This document shows positions 33,280 through 41,332 of a stretch of 41,332 nt of DNA, in pieces. Position 1 is the stretch's first letter. Each line of letters begins with the position of its first letter. The notes under the pieces are model-generated. The model searched no databases. It was not told the origin of the DNA and worked only from the letters and a program-made list of their open reading frames with translations. This DNA is from Bacteroidota bacterium (GTDB lineage Bacteria; Bacteroidota; Bacteroidia; Flavobacteriales; Flavobacteriaceae), in assembly GCA_023434025.1 (NCBI GenBank), contig JAEYTL010000001.1, positions 1-41,332 on the forward strand, in the 5' to 3' direction. Made by a program: the position numbers and the translations under genes.

Positions 33280-35739
33280 ATGGCTAAAACATCTTCGACA
33301 AAGTCCACCAAAAAAGAAACAGAAACAAAATCTGAACCCAAAAAGTCATTCAAACTGACCAAGCAACACCGCTTTTTGTTTGGTTGCTTTTTAGTGCTTT
33401 TTTCAGTTGCTTTATTCCTTTCAATGGTTTCTTTTTTCATCTATTGGCAGGAAGACCAAAGTGCGGTGAACAGCCTGACGAACCGGTCAGTTGATGTAAA
33501 AAACTGGCTGGGGAAAGTAGGGGCTTATTTAGCGGACTTGTTTCTGTATAAAGGTTTCGGAATCGCTTCTTTCCTGCTCGTTCGTCTTTTCTTTATGTCG
33601 GGTATTTATCTGATCCTGAATCTCTCCTTAAAAAAATTGAAGGATTTATGGTTTTGGGACCTATACGCCATGGTCAATTTTTCCCTGATGTTTGGGTTCT
33701 TTTCCAATTACATACCGGAATTGGGCGGGATTATCGGATTTGAAATGAACTCCTATATTCAGGATTTTATGGGAAAACCCGGTACGCTTTTGGTATTGGT
33801 TTTCAGCTTTTTAATTTACCTGATCTTTAAAGTGAATGTTTCTCCGGAAACCTTTCAAAAATTATTCGAACGAAAGAAAAGTGAACTCAAAGAAGATCTT
33901 GAAGAAGCTGCCTCCATCAATCCGTTTGACCAACCTTTGCATTCCCGCAAAGAGGAAGAGACAGAGGAATTGGAAGACGGTGTTATCTCCATCAAAAAAC
34001 CGGCTTCTGCTTTTGAAATTAACAAAGAGGATCTGAAACCAACCATTGAACACCCTTCTGAAATTAACCTGGAGCCCAAGATTAAGACGTTAGAAACAGT
34101 TCCGTTAACCGCTTTAAGAGAACCGGAAATTATTCAAACCGAAGATGAGCAGTTTGTGATTGAAAAAGCACCGGAAGAAGAACAGATTGAAGAGAATTTA
34201 GCCGAGCGTTTGGTGGCCGATTTCGGCGAATTTGATCCTACCCTGGAATTGTCTAAATACAAATTCCCCACATTAGACCTGCTTAAAGATTACGGCTCCT
34301 CCGGGATCACCATTAACCAGGAAGAGCTCGAAGAAAATAAAAATAAAATCGTTGAGACCCTGCGGAATTACAAAATTGATATTGCCCAGATCAAAGCCAC
34401 TGTTGGTCCTTCGGTGACCCTGTATGAAATTGTTCCGGAAGCCGGTATCAGAATTTCAAAGATCAAAAGCCTGGAAGATGATATTGCTTTGTCGCTTTCA
34501 GCTCTTGGCATTCGTATAATTGCTCCGATTCCCGGAAAAGGAACAATCGGTATTGAAGTACCAAATAAAAACCCCACGATGGTGCCGATGAAATCGGCTT
34601 TATCATCGCAACGTTTTCAGGAAGCTGAAATGGAACTGCCTATTGCTTTGGGTAAAACCATCTCTAACGAAACATTTGTGGTGGATCTGGCCAAAATGCC
34701 GCACCTTTTGATGGCCGGTGCAACAGGACAGGGTAAATCGGTTGGACTAAATGCTGTTTTAACATCGCTGCTTTATAAAAAGCACCCCGCAGAAGTAAAA
34801 TTCGTTTTGGTTGATCCCAAAAAAGTGGAACTGACGCTTTTTAACAAAATAGAGCGGCATTACCTGGCCAAATTACCGGATACGGAAGATGCCATTATAA
34901 CGGACAACACAAAGGTAATCAACACGTTGAATTCTCTTTGTATTGAAATGGATAACCGCTATTCGCTGCTCAAAGATGCCATGGTGAGAAACATCAAAGA
35001 ATATAACGAAAAGTTCAAATCAAGAAAGCTAAATCCCAACGACGGTCACCGGTTTTTACCTTATATTGTTTTGGTGGTCGATGAGTTTGCCGATCTGATT
35101 ATGACAGCCGGCAAAGAAGTTGAAACCCCTATTGCCCGTCTGGCTCAATTGGCCCGGGCCATCGGAATACACCTGATTATTGCCACCCAGAGACCGTCAG
35201 TGAATGTCATCACCGGACTAATCAAGGCCAACTTCCCCGCCCGTATAGCTTTTCGCGTAACGTCAAAAATAGATTCGCGGACAATTTTAGACACCCAGGG
35301 AGCAGATCAGCTGATTGGACGTGGAGATATGCTATACACCAATGGTAACGATCTGGTTCGTGTGCAATGTGCCTTTGTTGATACGCCCGAAGTGGAACGA
35401 ATTACCGAATTCATCGGTTCGCAAAAAGCCTACCCGAATGCTTATCTTCTTCCGGAATATATTGGCGAAGAAAATGGCACAATGCTTGATATAGATATTT
35501 CGGAACGCGATTCAATGTTCAGGGAAGCAGCCGAGGTAATTGTAACCGCTCAACAGGGGTCAGCCTCTTTACTGCAACGAAAATTAAAATTAGGTTATAA
35601 CCGGGCCGGAAGGTTGATCGATCAATTGGAAGCAGCCGGTATTGTAGGCCCGTTTGAAGGAAGCAAAGCCCGGTCGGTAAACATTCCTGACTTGAATTCG
35701 TTAAACGAATTTTTTAACAACGAACAAAATAATGCGTAA
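33280..35739 (+). CDS. ftsK: DNA translocase FtsK
   Basis: This 819-residue protein has four N-terminal membrane helices (about 25-190), a variable acidic linker (about 190-330) and a C-terminal motor. The motor includes the alpha/beta domains with Walker A GATGQGKSV (about 480) and Walker B LVVDEFADLI, the arginine-rich RLAQLARAIGIHLIIATQRP, and a gamma winged-helix at the end (LKLGYNRAGRLIDQLEAAGI) that reads KOPS-like polarity sequences. It moves chromosome ends to the division septum for dimer resolution. The first codons are Ser/Thr/Lys-rich. Confidence 0.97.
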   Translation: MAKTSSTKSTKKETETKSEPKKSFKLTKQHRFLFGCFLVLFSVALFLSMVSFFIYWQEDQSAVNSLTNRSVDVKNWLGKVGAYLADLFLYKGFGIASFLLVRLFFMSGIYLILNLSLKKLKDLWFWDLYAMVNFSLMFGFFSNYIPELGGIIGFEMNSYIQDFMGKPGTLLVLVFSFLIYLIFKVNVSPETFQKLFERKKSELKEDLEEAASINPFDQPLHSRKEEETEELEDGVISIKKPASAFEINKEDLKPTIEHPSEINLEPKIKTLETVPLTALREPEIIQTEDEQFVIEKAPEEEQIEENLAERLVADFGEFDPTLELSKYKFPTLDLLKDYGSSGITINQEELEENKNKIVETLRNYKIDIAQIKATVGPSVTLYEIVPEAGIRISKIKSLEDDIALSLSALGIRIIAPIPGKGTIGIEVPNKNPTMVPMKSALSSQRFQEAEMELPIALGKTISNETFVVDLAKMPHLLMAGATGQGKSVGLNAVLTSLLYKKHPAEVKFVLVDPKKVELTLFNKIERHYLAKLPDTEDAIITDNTKVINTLNSLCIEMDNRYSLLKDAMVRNIKEYNEKFKSRKLNPNDGHRFLPYIVLVVDEFADLIMTAGKEVETPIARLAQLARAIGIHLIIATQRPSVNVITGLIKANFPARIAFRVTSKIDSRTILDTQGADQLIGRGDMLYTNGNDLVRVQCAFVDTPEVERITEFIGSQKAYPNAYLLPEYIGEENGTMLDIDISERDSMFREAAEVIVTAQQGSASLLQRKLKLGYNRAGRLIDQLEAAGIVGPFEGSKARSVNIPDLNSLNEFFNNEQNNA

Positions 35740-35740
35740 A

Positions 35741-36382
35741 ATGAAAAAACTTATCTGGATTTCAATTCTATTTTTATCAGTGATAAACGTAAAGGCACAG
35801 GATAAAAAAGCAAAAGATTTATTGGATGAAGTCACTGCCAAAGTAAAAAGCTACGAAAACATTTCGATTGATTTTAAATACAGCCTGCAAAATACCAAAG
35901 AGAACATTAACCAGGACAGTAAAGGTAACGTGGTGCTAAAAGGAAATCTGTATCACCTAAATTTTATGGGAACCACCAAGATTTTTGACGGCAAACAGAC
36001 CTATACCATTGTGCCGGAAGATGAAGAAATCACCATTTCGAAAGTAAACGAAAAAGATGAAAATGCCATTACTCCTTCTAAAATGCTGACGTTTTTTAAC
36101 CAGGGTTATAAGTATTATTGGGATATTTCACAAGATATCAAAGGCCGTAAAATACAGTATATCAAACTGGTGCCTATCAGTTCAAAAGACCAGCGAAAAG
36201 AAATCTTATTGGGCATTGATGTGCAGACCAAACATATTTATAACCTGATTGAAGTAGGCAAAAAAGGAACCAAAACCACCCTCACTGTTAATTCTTTCAA
36301 AACCAATCAGCCATTATCAAAAAATCAGTTTACCTTTGACGAGAGTAAATATAAAAATTACTACATCAATAGAATAGACTAA
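35741..36382 (+). CDS. lolA: Outer-membrane lipoprotein carrier protein LolA-like
   Basis: This 213-residue protein has a signal peptide (MKKLIWISILFLSVINVKA) and a LolA-type half-barrel: SIDFKYSLQN, GNVVLKGNLYHL, and TKIFDGKQTYTI in order. It would carry lipoproteins across the periplasm from LolCDE to the outer membrane. The ATG at 35741 is chosen because it lies just after the ftsK stop and starts the signal peptide; an ATG at 35732 overlaps ftsK by eight bases. It is translationally coupled to ftsK. Confidence 0.9.
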   Translation: MKKLIWISILFLSVINVKAQDKKAKDLLDEVTAKVKSYENISIDFKYSLQNTKENINQDSKGNVVLKGNLYHLNFMGTTKIFDGKQTYTIVPEDEEITISKVNEKDENAITPSKMLTFFNQGYKYYWDISQDIKGRKIQYIKLVPISSKDQRKEILLGIDVQTKHIYNLIEVGKKGTKTTLTVNSFKTNQPLSKNQFTFDESKYKNYYINRID

Positions 36383-36390
36383 TTTTTGCA

Positions 36391-37866
36391 GTGAAAATTC
36401 TTGATCGCTATATTCTGACTTCCTTTCTGAGCACCTTTGCCACAGTATTTATTATCCTGTTTTTTATCTTTATCCTGCAAGGAATATGGCTTTTTATAGC
36501 CGATCTAGCCGGAAAAGACTTAGATGCCTTTTTAATTGTTAAGTTTCTGGCATTTTATGCTCCAAAAGTTGTGCCGTTGGTACTGCCACTTTCGGTATTA
36601 CTGGCCTCTATCATGACTTTTGGTAATTTTGCTGAGAATTATGAATTTGCAGCCATGAAATCATCGGGCATATCGCTCAGAAGAGCCATGCACTCGCTTA
36701 CGGTGTTTATTATAGGGCTGAGCATGGTAGCCTTTTTGTTTGCCAACAATATCATTCCGCAAGCCGAATATAAATTCATCAACCTCCGCAAAAGTATCGT
36801 TCAGCAGAAGCCTTCGATGGCTATTGCCGAAGGGCAGTTCAGCACGGTGGGCAGCTACACCATCAAAGTGGCTGATAAATATGGTGACAACGACAATTTG
36901 CTACGGGATGTCACTATCCACAAGCTATCTAATTTAGGTGTAGGCACCAATGTAGTGATTAAAGCCAAACGGGGTGAATTAATCAGCAACGAGAATTCTA
37001 ATTTTCTTCAGTTGATTCTGTTTGACGGAAATTATTATGAAGATGTTCCGGTGAAAAACTACACGGAAAAAAACAAAGTTCCGTTTGCCAAGAGTTCTTT
37101 TCAAAAATACATCATCAATTTTGATTTGGCTCCTTTGCAAAAAACAGACCTGGAAGCAGACCAGATATCCAACACCAATAACATGCTCAACATCAGTGAA
37201 TTGAAATACACATTGGATTCGCTGGAAAACAACCATAAAAAAGACCTGGTTTCCTATACCGAAAACATCCAACAACGCTTTGCGTCCATCAATGCCAAAT
37301 CGCCCAAAACAACAGTTGCCCAGGATACGCTGAGCAAAGACAATTTGCAACCGGCAGTTAAAAAAGAAGTTTTTACCAACGATTTGACGAATTTGCTTGA
37401 ACCCCGTCAGATATTGGGGGCATATGATATTGCCAAAGCAAATGTTTCGAATACCAAATATTCCGTCGAAGGTTCTTTTCTGGAACTGGAAGGAAAAGTT
37501 AAAAACATCAACAACCACTGGCTGGCTTTATATGACAAATTCGTAATTGCCTATGCCTGCCTGCTCATGTTCTTTATCGGTGCCCCGATTGGTGCCATTA
37601 TCCGAAAAGGTGGTTTAGGTCTGCCCATTGTGTTTGCCATGGTTATTTTTATTGTCTATCATTTTATCAATGTATTCGGAAAAAAATTAGCCCAGGAAGA
37701 CGGTATCACCCCTTTTCTGGGATCCTGGATGTCATCCCTTCTATTGACGCCATTTGCGATTTTGCTCACCTACAGAGCGACCAACGACATCGGACTGGTG
37801 AACATGGATGCACTTTTACAGCCTTTCTTTAAATTATTCAAAAAGCGTTCAACAGCACAAAACTAA
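36391..37866 (+). CDS. YjgP/YjgQ (LptF/LptG) family permease
   Basis: This 491-residue protein starts at a GTG, 8 bases after the lolA stop. It has three N-terminal helices with the conserved LDRYILTSFL and PLSVLLASIMTFGN, a large periplasmic domain (about 105-385), and three C-terminal helices (FIGAPIGAIIRKGGLGLP). The family forms the membrane part of the LPS transporter. A single permease gene is present here, with no lptB or second copy near; Bacteroidota usually carry separate loci. The periplasmic domain is longer than in E. coli LptF/G, which are about 360 residues. Confidence 0.9.
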   Translation: MKILDRYILTSFLSTFATVFIILFFIFILQGIWLFIADLAGKDLDAFLIVKFLAFYAPKVVPLVLPLSVLLASIMTFGNFAENYEFAAMKSSGISLRRAMHSLTVFIIGLSMVAFLFANNIIPQAEYKFINLRKSIVQQKPSMAIAEGQFSTVGSYTIKVADKYGDNDNLLRDVTIHKLSNLGVGTNVVIKAKRGELISNENSNFLQLILFDGNYYEDVPVKNYTEKNKVPFAKSSFQKYIINFDLAPLQKTDLEADQISNTNNMLNISELKYTLDSLENNHKKDLVSYTENIQQRFASINAKSPKTTVAQDTLSKDNLQPAVKKEVFTNDLTNLLEPRQILGAYDIAKANVSNTKYSVEGSFLELEGKVKNINNHWLALYDKFVIAYACLLMFFIGAPIGAIIRKGGLGLPIVFAMVIFIVYHFINVFGKKLAQEDGITPFLGSWMSSLLLTPFAILLTYRATNDIGLVNMDALLQPFFKLFKKRSTAQN

Positions 37867-37875
37867 TAACACATC

Positions 37876-39006
37876 ATGCCGCAAAAAATACAACTCAACA
37901 CTATAGAAGAAGCCATCGAGGATATCCGTCAGGGAAAAGTTATCATTGTGGTAGACGACGAAGACCGTGAAAATGAAGGGGACTTTCTGGCTGCTGCCGA
38001 AAAAGTAACACCGGAAATGATCAATTTTATGGCTACACACGGACGCGGACTTATCTGTGCTCCCCTCACCGAGCGTCGCTGTCAGGAATTAGAACTTCGC
38101 ACGATGGTGACCAACAATACGGATCATATGGAGACGGCTTTTACGGTTTCCGTAGATTTAAAAGGACAGGGTGTAACAACCGGGATTTCGGCTTCTGACA
38201 GGGCTAAGACTATCCTGGCCTTAGTGGATGAAAACACCAAACCGTTTGATTTAGCCCGACCCGGCCATATCTTTCCGTTGATCGCCAAACAAGGCGGCGT
38301 TTTGCGAAGAACCGGACATACTGAAGCGGCTATTGATTTTGCCCGGCTGGCCGGATTCTCCCCTGCCGGTGTTATCTGTGAGATCATGAACAACGACGGT
38401 TCGATGTCACGTTTACCCCAATTGGTTGAAGTCGCTAAAAAATTTGATCTAAAACTGGTTTCTATCGAAGACCTCGTGGCTTACCGTATGCAGCACGACA
38501 GTCTGATTCAAAAGAAAGAAGATTTTGAAATGAACACCCGTTTTGGCTCCTTTCGCTTAAGAGCTTATCTTCAAACAACCAACAAACAAGTTCACTTGGC
38601 TCTGACAAAAGGCAGCTGGAATAACGGCGACCCTGTTTTAACACGAATCAATTCAAAACAGGTCAATAACGATATTTTAGAAACACTGACCAATAACTCA
38701 GACAAGCGTCTGGAAGATATGTTTAACCGCATCACCGAAGAAGGTCAGGGAGCCATACTTTTTATCAACCAGGAAATTCCGTCCATTGAATTGCTTAACC
38801 GCATCAGTGAACTAAAAGTGTTGCAGGAAGAAGGTCTGATGAAAGCTCCACCTATCCGAATGGATGCCAAGGATTTTGGCATCGGGGCACAGATCCTGCA
38901 TGACTTGGATATTTCTAAAATCCGTTTACTCTCTAATTCCGAACACACCAAACGGGTAGGCATGATCGGTTACGGGCTTGAAATTACGGAATATGTAAAT
39001 TATTAG
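37876..39006 (+). CDS. ribB: 3,4-dihydroxy-2-butanone-4-phosphate synthase with degenerate GTP cyclohydrolase II-like domain
   Basis: This 376-residue protein has an intact RibB half (about 1-205): DDEDRENEGDF holds the metal-binding acids, THGRGLICAPL, and TGHTEAAIDFARL with the C-terminal His complete the site. It makes the four-carbon riboflavin precursor from ribulose 5-phosphate. The second half (about 215-376) ends like a GTP cyclohydrolase II (KDFGIGAQILHDL, RLLSNSE, GYGLEI), but the zinc-binding Cys cluster and the EGRGIGL motif are absent. So the second half is probably inactive in catalysis. It follows the permease gene by 9 bases. Confidence 0.92.
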   Translation: MPQKIQLNTIEEAIEDIRQGKVIIVVDDEDRENEGDFLAAAEKVTPEMINFMATHGRGLICAPLTERRCQELELRTMVTNNTDHMETAFTVSVDLKGQGVTTGISASDRAKTILALVDENTKPFDLARPGHIFPLIAKQGGVLRRTGHTEAAIDFARLAGFSPAGVICEIMNNDGSMSRLPQLVEVAKKFDLKLVSIEDLVAYRMQHDSLIQKKEDFEMNTRFGSFRLRAYLQTTNKQVHLALTKGSWNNGDPVLTRINSKQVNNDILETLTNNSDKRLEDMFNRITEEGQGAILFINQEIPSIELLNRISELKVLQEEGLMKAPPIRMDAKDFGIGAQILHDLDISKIRLLSNSEHTKRVGMIGYGLEITEYVNY

Positions 39007-39100
39007 TCTCAGTTACCCGATTAAGCCGGCTGTTAAATCATACAAAATGAAATGGTTAGTTCATTCTTTTAAAATACTCTTTATTTTTAGTAAAAAAAGG

Positions 39101-39131
39101 TTTGTATAAACCAAAAATCGTTCTATATTTG
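39101..39131 (+). promoter_or_regulatory. tRNA-Ser promoter
   Basis: TTTG (39101-39104), 19 bases and TATATTTG (39124-39131) form a textbook flavobacterial -33/-7 promoter, ending about 32 bases before the tRNA. This is the best-matching promoter of the window. Confidence 0.8.
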
Positions 39132-39163
39132 CACTCGCAATCAGAAAATGGTTGTGTTTTACT

Positions 39164-39251
39164 GGAGAAATGGCAGAGTGGTCGATTGCGGCAGTCTTGA
39201 AAACTGTTGACTGTAACAGGTCCGGGGGTTCGAATCCCTCTTTCTCCGCCA
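39164..39251 (+). tRNA. tRNA-Ser(UGA)
   Basis: The sequence folds as a class II tRNA. The acceptor arms GGAGAAA (39164-39170) and TTTCTCC (39241-39247) pair fully, G39248 is the discriminator and CCA (39249-39251) is encoded. The anticodon stem GCAGT/ACTGT holds loop CTTGAAA with anticodon TGA at 39198-39200. The T-arm has GTTCGAATCC, and the long variable arm is typical of Ser. A recombinase gene follows, so this tRNA may serve as an attachment site. Confidence 0.96.
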
Positions 39252-39271
39252 GCTGAAAAGCAAATTGAATT

Positions 39272-39312
39272 AAAACCCTTGAAATCGTATGATTTTAAGG
39301 GTTTTTTCTTTT
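39272..39312 (+). terminator. Terminator after tRNA-Ser
   Basis: AAAACCCTT-G-AAATC and GATTT-T-AAGGGTTTT form a long stem with one internal mismatch and loop GTAT, then a T-run. It lies 20 bases after the tRNA. Confidence 0.85.
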
Positions 39313-39356
39313 ATCACATAGTCAAAATATTCATTCATTCGTGAACCAAAAGGGAT

Positions 39357-39402
39357 AAAATCGGTTACCCTAAACAATCCAAAATTTGGGTAACCGATTT
39401 TT
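39357..39402. repeat. 14-base inverted repeat upstream of the integrase
   Basis: AAAATCGGTTACCC (39357-39370) and GGGTAACCGATTTT (39388-39401) are perfect complements 17 bases apart, with T-rich sequence after. It could be a second terminator, or a recombination-related structure near the attachment site. It is the only such structure between the tRNA terminator and the integrase. Confidence 0.6.
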
Positions 39403-39521
39403 ATTTCAGACTAGTATTCACAAGGCTTTACAGCCAGTTCAACAACCAGTTTAAAAACTGTACATCTTGTGGATTAGTCATATTGAAGTTAAATTTAATA
39501 ACAACTAAAAAGGTCACCACA

Positions 39522-40775
39522 ATGAAAACAAAAGTATCAATTCTCTTTTATGCTAAAAAAGCGAAAGCAGCTGCAAATGGTTTAGTTCCTATCTACACCA
39601 GAATTACTATCAATGGAAAACGTATTGAGCTAAGCACAAACCGATTTGTAGAAATATCAAAATGGTCCACAGAAGCAGGTAAAATGAAAGGTACTTCAGA
39701 AGAAGCTCGTTCAATTAATAATCATCTTGATTTACTGAAATGTCGAATAAGAGATGTCGAAATGGAATTAATCCATAAAAAAGCACCTATAACCACTGAA
39801 ACAATCAAAAGTAAACTATTAGGTATTGATGAACGAGCAAGAATGCTCGTTCCTATCTTCAAAGACCACAACAACAAAATAAAAGAACTGATTGGTAAAG
39901 AATATGCACCAGGAACATTAGAACGCTATACGACTTCGCTCAAACACACTATCGATTTTATGCAATGGAAATACAATATCTCTGATATTGATATAACCAA
40001 GATAGATCACGCATTTATTACTGATTATGAATTCTGGTTGAGAAGCGTTCGGAATTGTGCCAATAACACAGCTGTCAAATACATTAAAAATTTCAATAAA
40101 ATAATCAAGATTTGTTTGGCTAATGATTGGCTGGATAGAAACCCGTTTGCGAATTATAAATCGAAAGTTATGGAGGTGGAACGTGTATTTTTAACGGAGG
40201 ATGAAATTCAGGCTTTAATGAATAAAGAGTTTAAAACAGAAAGATTGGCTTTAGTTTGTGATATCTTCCTTTTTAGCTGTTTTACGGGATTAGCTTATAT
40301 AGATGTCAAAAACTTAACAAAGTCGCATATAAGCATTGGTATTGATGGAGAAAAATGGATATTTACCCACAGACAAAAAACCGAATCTGCTTCCAAAATC
40401 CCAATCCTTCCAGTTACACAAATGATAATCGACAAATACGAAAATCATCCACAATGCAATAATGAAGATCGCTTACTCCCTATTCTATCCAACCAAAAAA
40501 TGAATGCTTATTTAAAAGAAATAGCCGGAGTGTGTGGCATTGAAAAAGAATTAACTTTCCATATTGCCCGACACACTTTCGCAACAACTGTAACACTTAC
40601 CAATGGTGTTCCTATTGAAAGTGTAAGCAAAATGCTCGGACATAAAAATCTAAGAACCACCCAACATTACGCAAAAGTATTAGATAGAAAAGTAGGTGAA
40701 GATATGCAGGTTTTGAGAGACAAGTTCAAAATAACTACAAACTTGTTAAAGAAAGGTAGTAATCATAATTTCTAA
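39522..40775 (+). CDS. Tyrosine recombinase/integrase of Bacteroidota mobile-element type
   Basis: This 417-residue protein (from the ATG at 39522; a frame from 39483 adds 13 residues) has an arm-binding N-terminal domain (FYAKKAKAAANGLVPIYTRIT), a SAM-like core-binding domain (about 110-215) and a C-terminal catalytic domain. His347, Arg350 (HIARHTFAT), His374 (LGHKNLRTT) and the nucleophile Tyr383 (QHYAKV) are present. The first catalytic Arg position is an Ala (GLAYIDV, residue 258), as in recombinases that resemble IntDOT, where this Arg is also replaced. It sits 270 bases after tRNA-Ser. Confidence 0.93.
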   Translation: MKTKVSILFYAKKAKAAANGLVPIYTRITINGKRIELSTNRFVEISKWSTEAGKMKGTSEEARSINNHLDLLKCRIRDVEMELIHKKAPITTETIKSKLLGIDERARMLVPIFKDHNNKIKELIGKEYAPGTLERYTTSLKHTIDFMQWKYNISDIDITKIDHAFITDYEFWLRSVRNCANNTAVKYIKNFNKIIKICLANDWLDRNPFANYKSKVMEVERVFLTEDEIQALMNKEFKTERLALVCDIFLFSCFTGLAYIDVKNLTKSHISIGIDGEKWIFTHRQKTESASKIPILPVTQMIIDKYENHPQCNNEDRLLPILSNQKMNAYLKEIAGVCGIEKELTFHIARHTFATTVTLTNGVPIESVSKMLGHKNLRTTQHYAKVLDRKVGEDMQVLRDKFKITTNLLKKGSNHNF

Positions 40776-40793
40776 TATTTAATTATATAACAG

Positions 40794-40838
40794 AATATTT
40801 ACTATCAAAAAAGGCATTGTTTTTTGATAGTAAATATT
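40794..40838. terminator. 19-base perfect hairpin between convergent genes
   Basis: The arms (40794-40812 and 40820-40838) are perfect complements of 19 bases with a seven-base loop GGCATTG. The inner bases are six A and six T. It lies between the integrase and a convergent gene, just before the latter's stop, so it probably terminates both. Confidence 0.75.
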
Positions 40839-40839
40839 T

Positions 40840-41332
40840 TTAACATTCTTTTAAGGCATTTTCCAACATATTACATTTTTCTTTGAAATACGTCAAGTCA
40901 ACATCGGGAAATAGTTTAGGGAAACGCTTGATGATGTTTTTCATTTGGTGCAAAACACCTTCTGCAGAATAGGTAAATGTTCCGTCACGGAATTTATCTC
41001 CAAACGGATGCGGACCTTCTAAATACTTTTCATCATATTCTATAAATACAGGTTTGAAATTGCCCAATTTTTGTACAATTTCTTCGGTTGCTACATAAAA
41101 ATACTGCCAGTAATAAACCGCTTTGCATTCAAGCATTTTTTCGTAGTATTCTTTCATTTCCAAGTTCATTTTAAACCAAATTCCTGAATCGTAGAAATAA
41201 ACAGGACAAGGATAAATGCCTTCTTCTCTCAAAATGCAACCAAATGTTCCATCGCTACCGTGACCAGAACCGTTGATGTAATTGAGTTTTGGTAAGAATG
41301 TTTCCCAAACGGCTTCTGCTTCGGGTTGAGGA
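40840..41332 (-). CDS. Unrecognised partial protein, cut by the window edge
   Basis: The frame is open from its stop at 40840-40842 up to the right edge, so the 164 visible residues are the C-terminal part of a longer protein. Translation over the last 100 bases gives WETFLPKLNYINGSGHGSDG, then GTFGCILREEGIYPCP. The sequence is soluble, rich in Tyr, Phe, Lys and Glu, with WQYFYVATEEIVQKLG in the middle. There is no signal, repeat or motif I know. It is convergent with the integrase and probably mobile-element cargo or an old chromosomal gene on the other side of it. Confidence 0.55.
   Translation of the reverse strand, partial: PQPEAEAVWETFLPKLNYINGSGHGSDGTFGCILREEGIYPCPVYFYDSGIWFKMNLEMKEYYEKMLECKAVYYWQYFYVATEEIVQKLGNFKPVFIEYDEKYLEGPHPFGDKFRDGTFTYSAEGVLHQMKNIIKRFPKLFPDVDLTYFKEKCNMLENALKEC

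Noticed and set aside
1..41332. CRISPR array or insertion sequence with transposase
   Set aside because: No regularly spaced direct repeats and no transposase gene were found; the repeats seen are promoter duplications and MITE-like elements.

Overview
The window looks like a chromosomal segment from a member of the Flavobacteriaceae (Bacteroidota), close to Flavobacterium. The DNA is AT-rich, many genes are preceded by the Bacteroidota -7 promoter element TAnnTTTG (often TATCTTTG), Shine-Dalgarno sequences are mostly absent, and the gene content (bshA, the peroxiredoxin/thioredoxin/small-protein trio, lolA-YjgP/YjgQ-ribB, a Bacteroidota-type integrase) fits that clade. Species and strain cannot be named from the sequence.

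Layout. Positions 1-420 hold what looks like the leader and a tandem promoter array of a ribosomal RNA operon read leftwards out of the window. Positions 545-3283 carry a rhomboid protease, a small hypothetical protein, methylmalonyl-CoA epimerase, an OMPLA-type phospholipase and a small secreted Lys/Glu-rich protein. Positions 3383-10274 form the most distinctive block: a minus-strand gene series of Crp/Fnr regulator, TauE/SafE exporter, YeiH-family transporter, two tandem persulfide-dioxygenase-like/double-rhodanese fusions, a rhodanese lipoprotein, a thioredoxin and an acetolactate-decarboxylase-like lipoprotein. It reads as a sulfide/persulfide handling system with its own regulator.

Positions 10552-16861 hold a secreted dienelactone-hydrolase-like protein, an M28 peptidase lipoprotein, a second TauE/SafE protein, a YegP-like protein, RecG and a bestrophin-like channel. 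Positions 17029-28881 hold a lipoprotein, PheT, a fasciclin protein, a dicarboxylate/amino-acid symporter, AroC, an LpxH-like phosphoesterase, an outer-membrane beta-barrel, a PrcB-like lipoprotein, BshA (bacillithiol synthesis), and a divergent Lrp-type regulator / trans-sulfuration enzyme pair. Positions 29204-33240 hold an NhaC antiporter, a peroxide-defence set (Prx, Trx, small conserved protein, Tpx) and a DgkA-like kinase. Positions 33280-39006 hold FtsK, LolA, a YjgP/YjgQ permease and a RibB whose GTP-cyclohydrolase-like half has lost its catalytic motifs.

A tRNA-Ser(UGA) at 39164-39251 is followed by a tyrosine recombinase of the Bacteroidota mobile-element type and an unrecognised partial gene, so the right edge probably enters an integrated element. 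Two copies of one short, MITE-like inverted-repeat element lie at about 10292-10482 and 28922-29151.

A redox/sulfur theme links several parts: the persulfide operon, bacillithiol synthesis, the trans-sulfuration-type enzyme and the thiol peroxidases. That link is inferred from gene content, not shown by the sequence.
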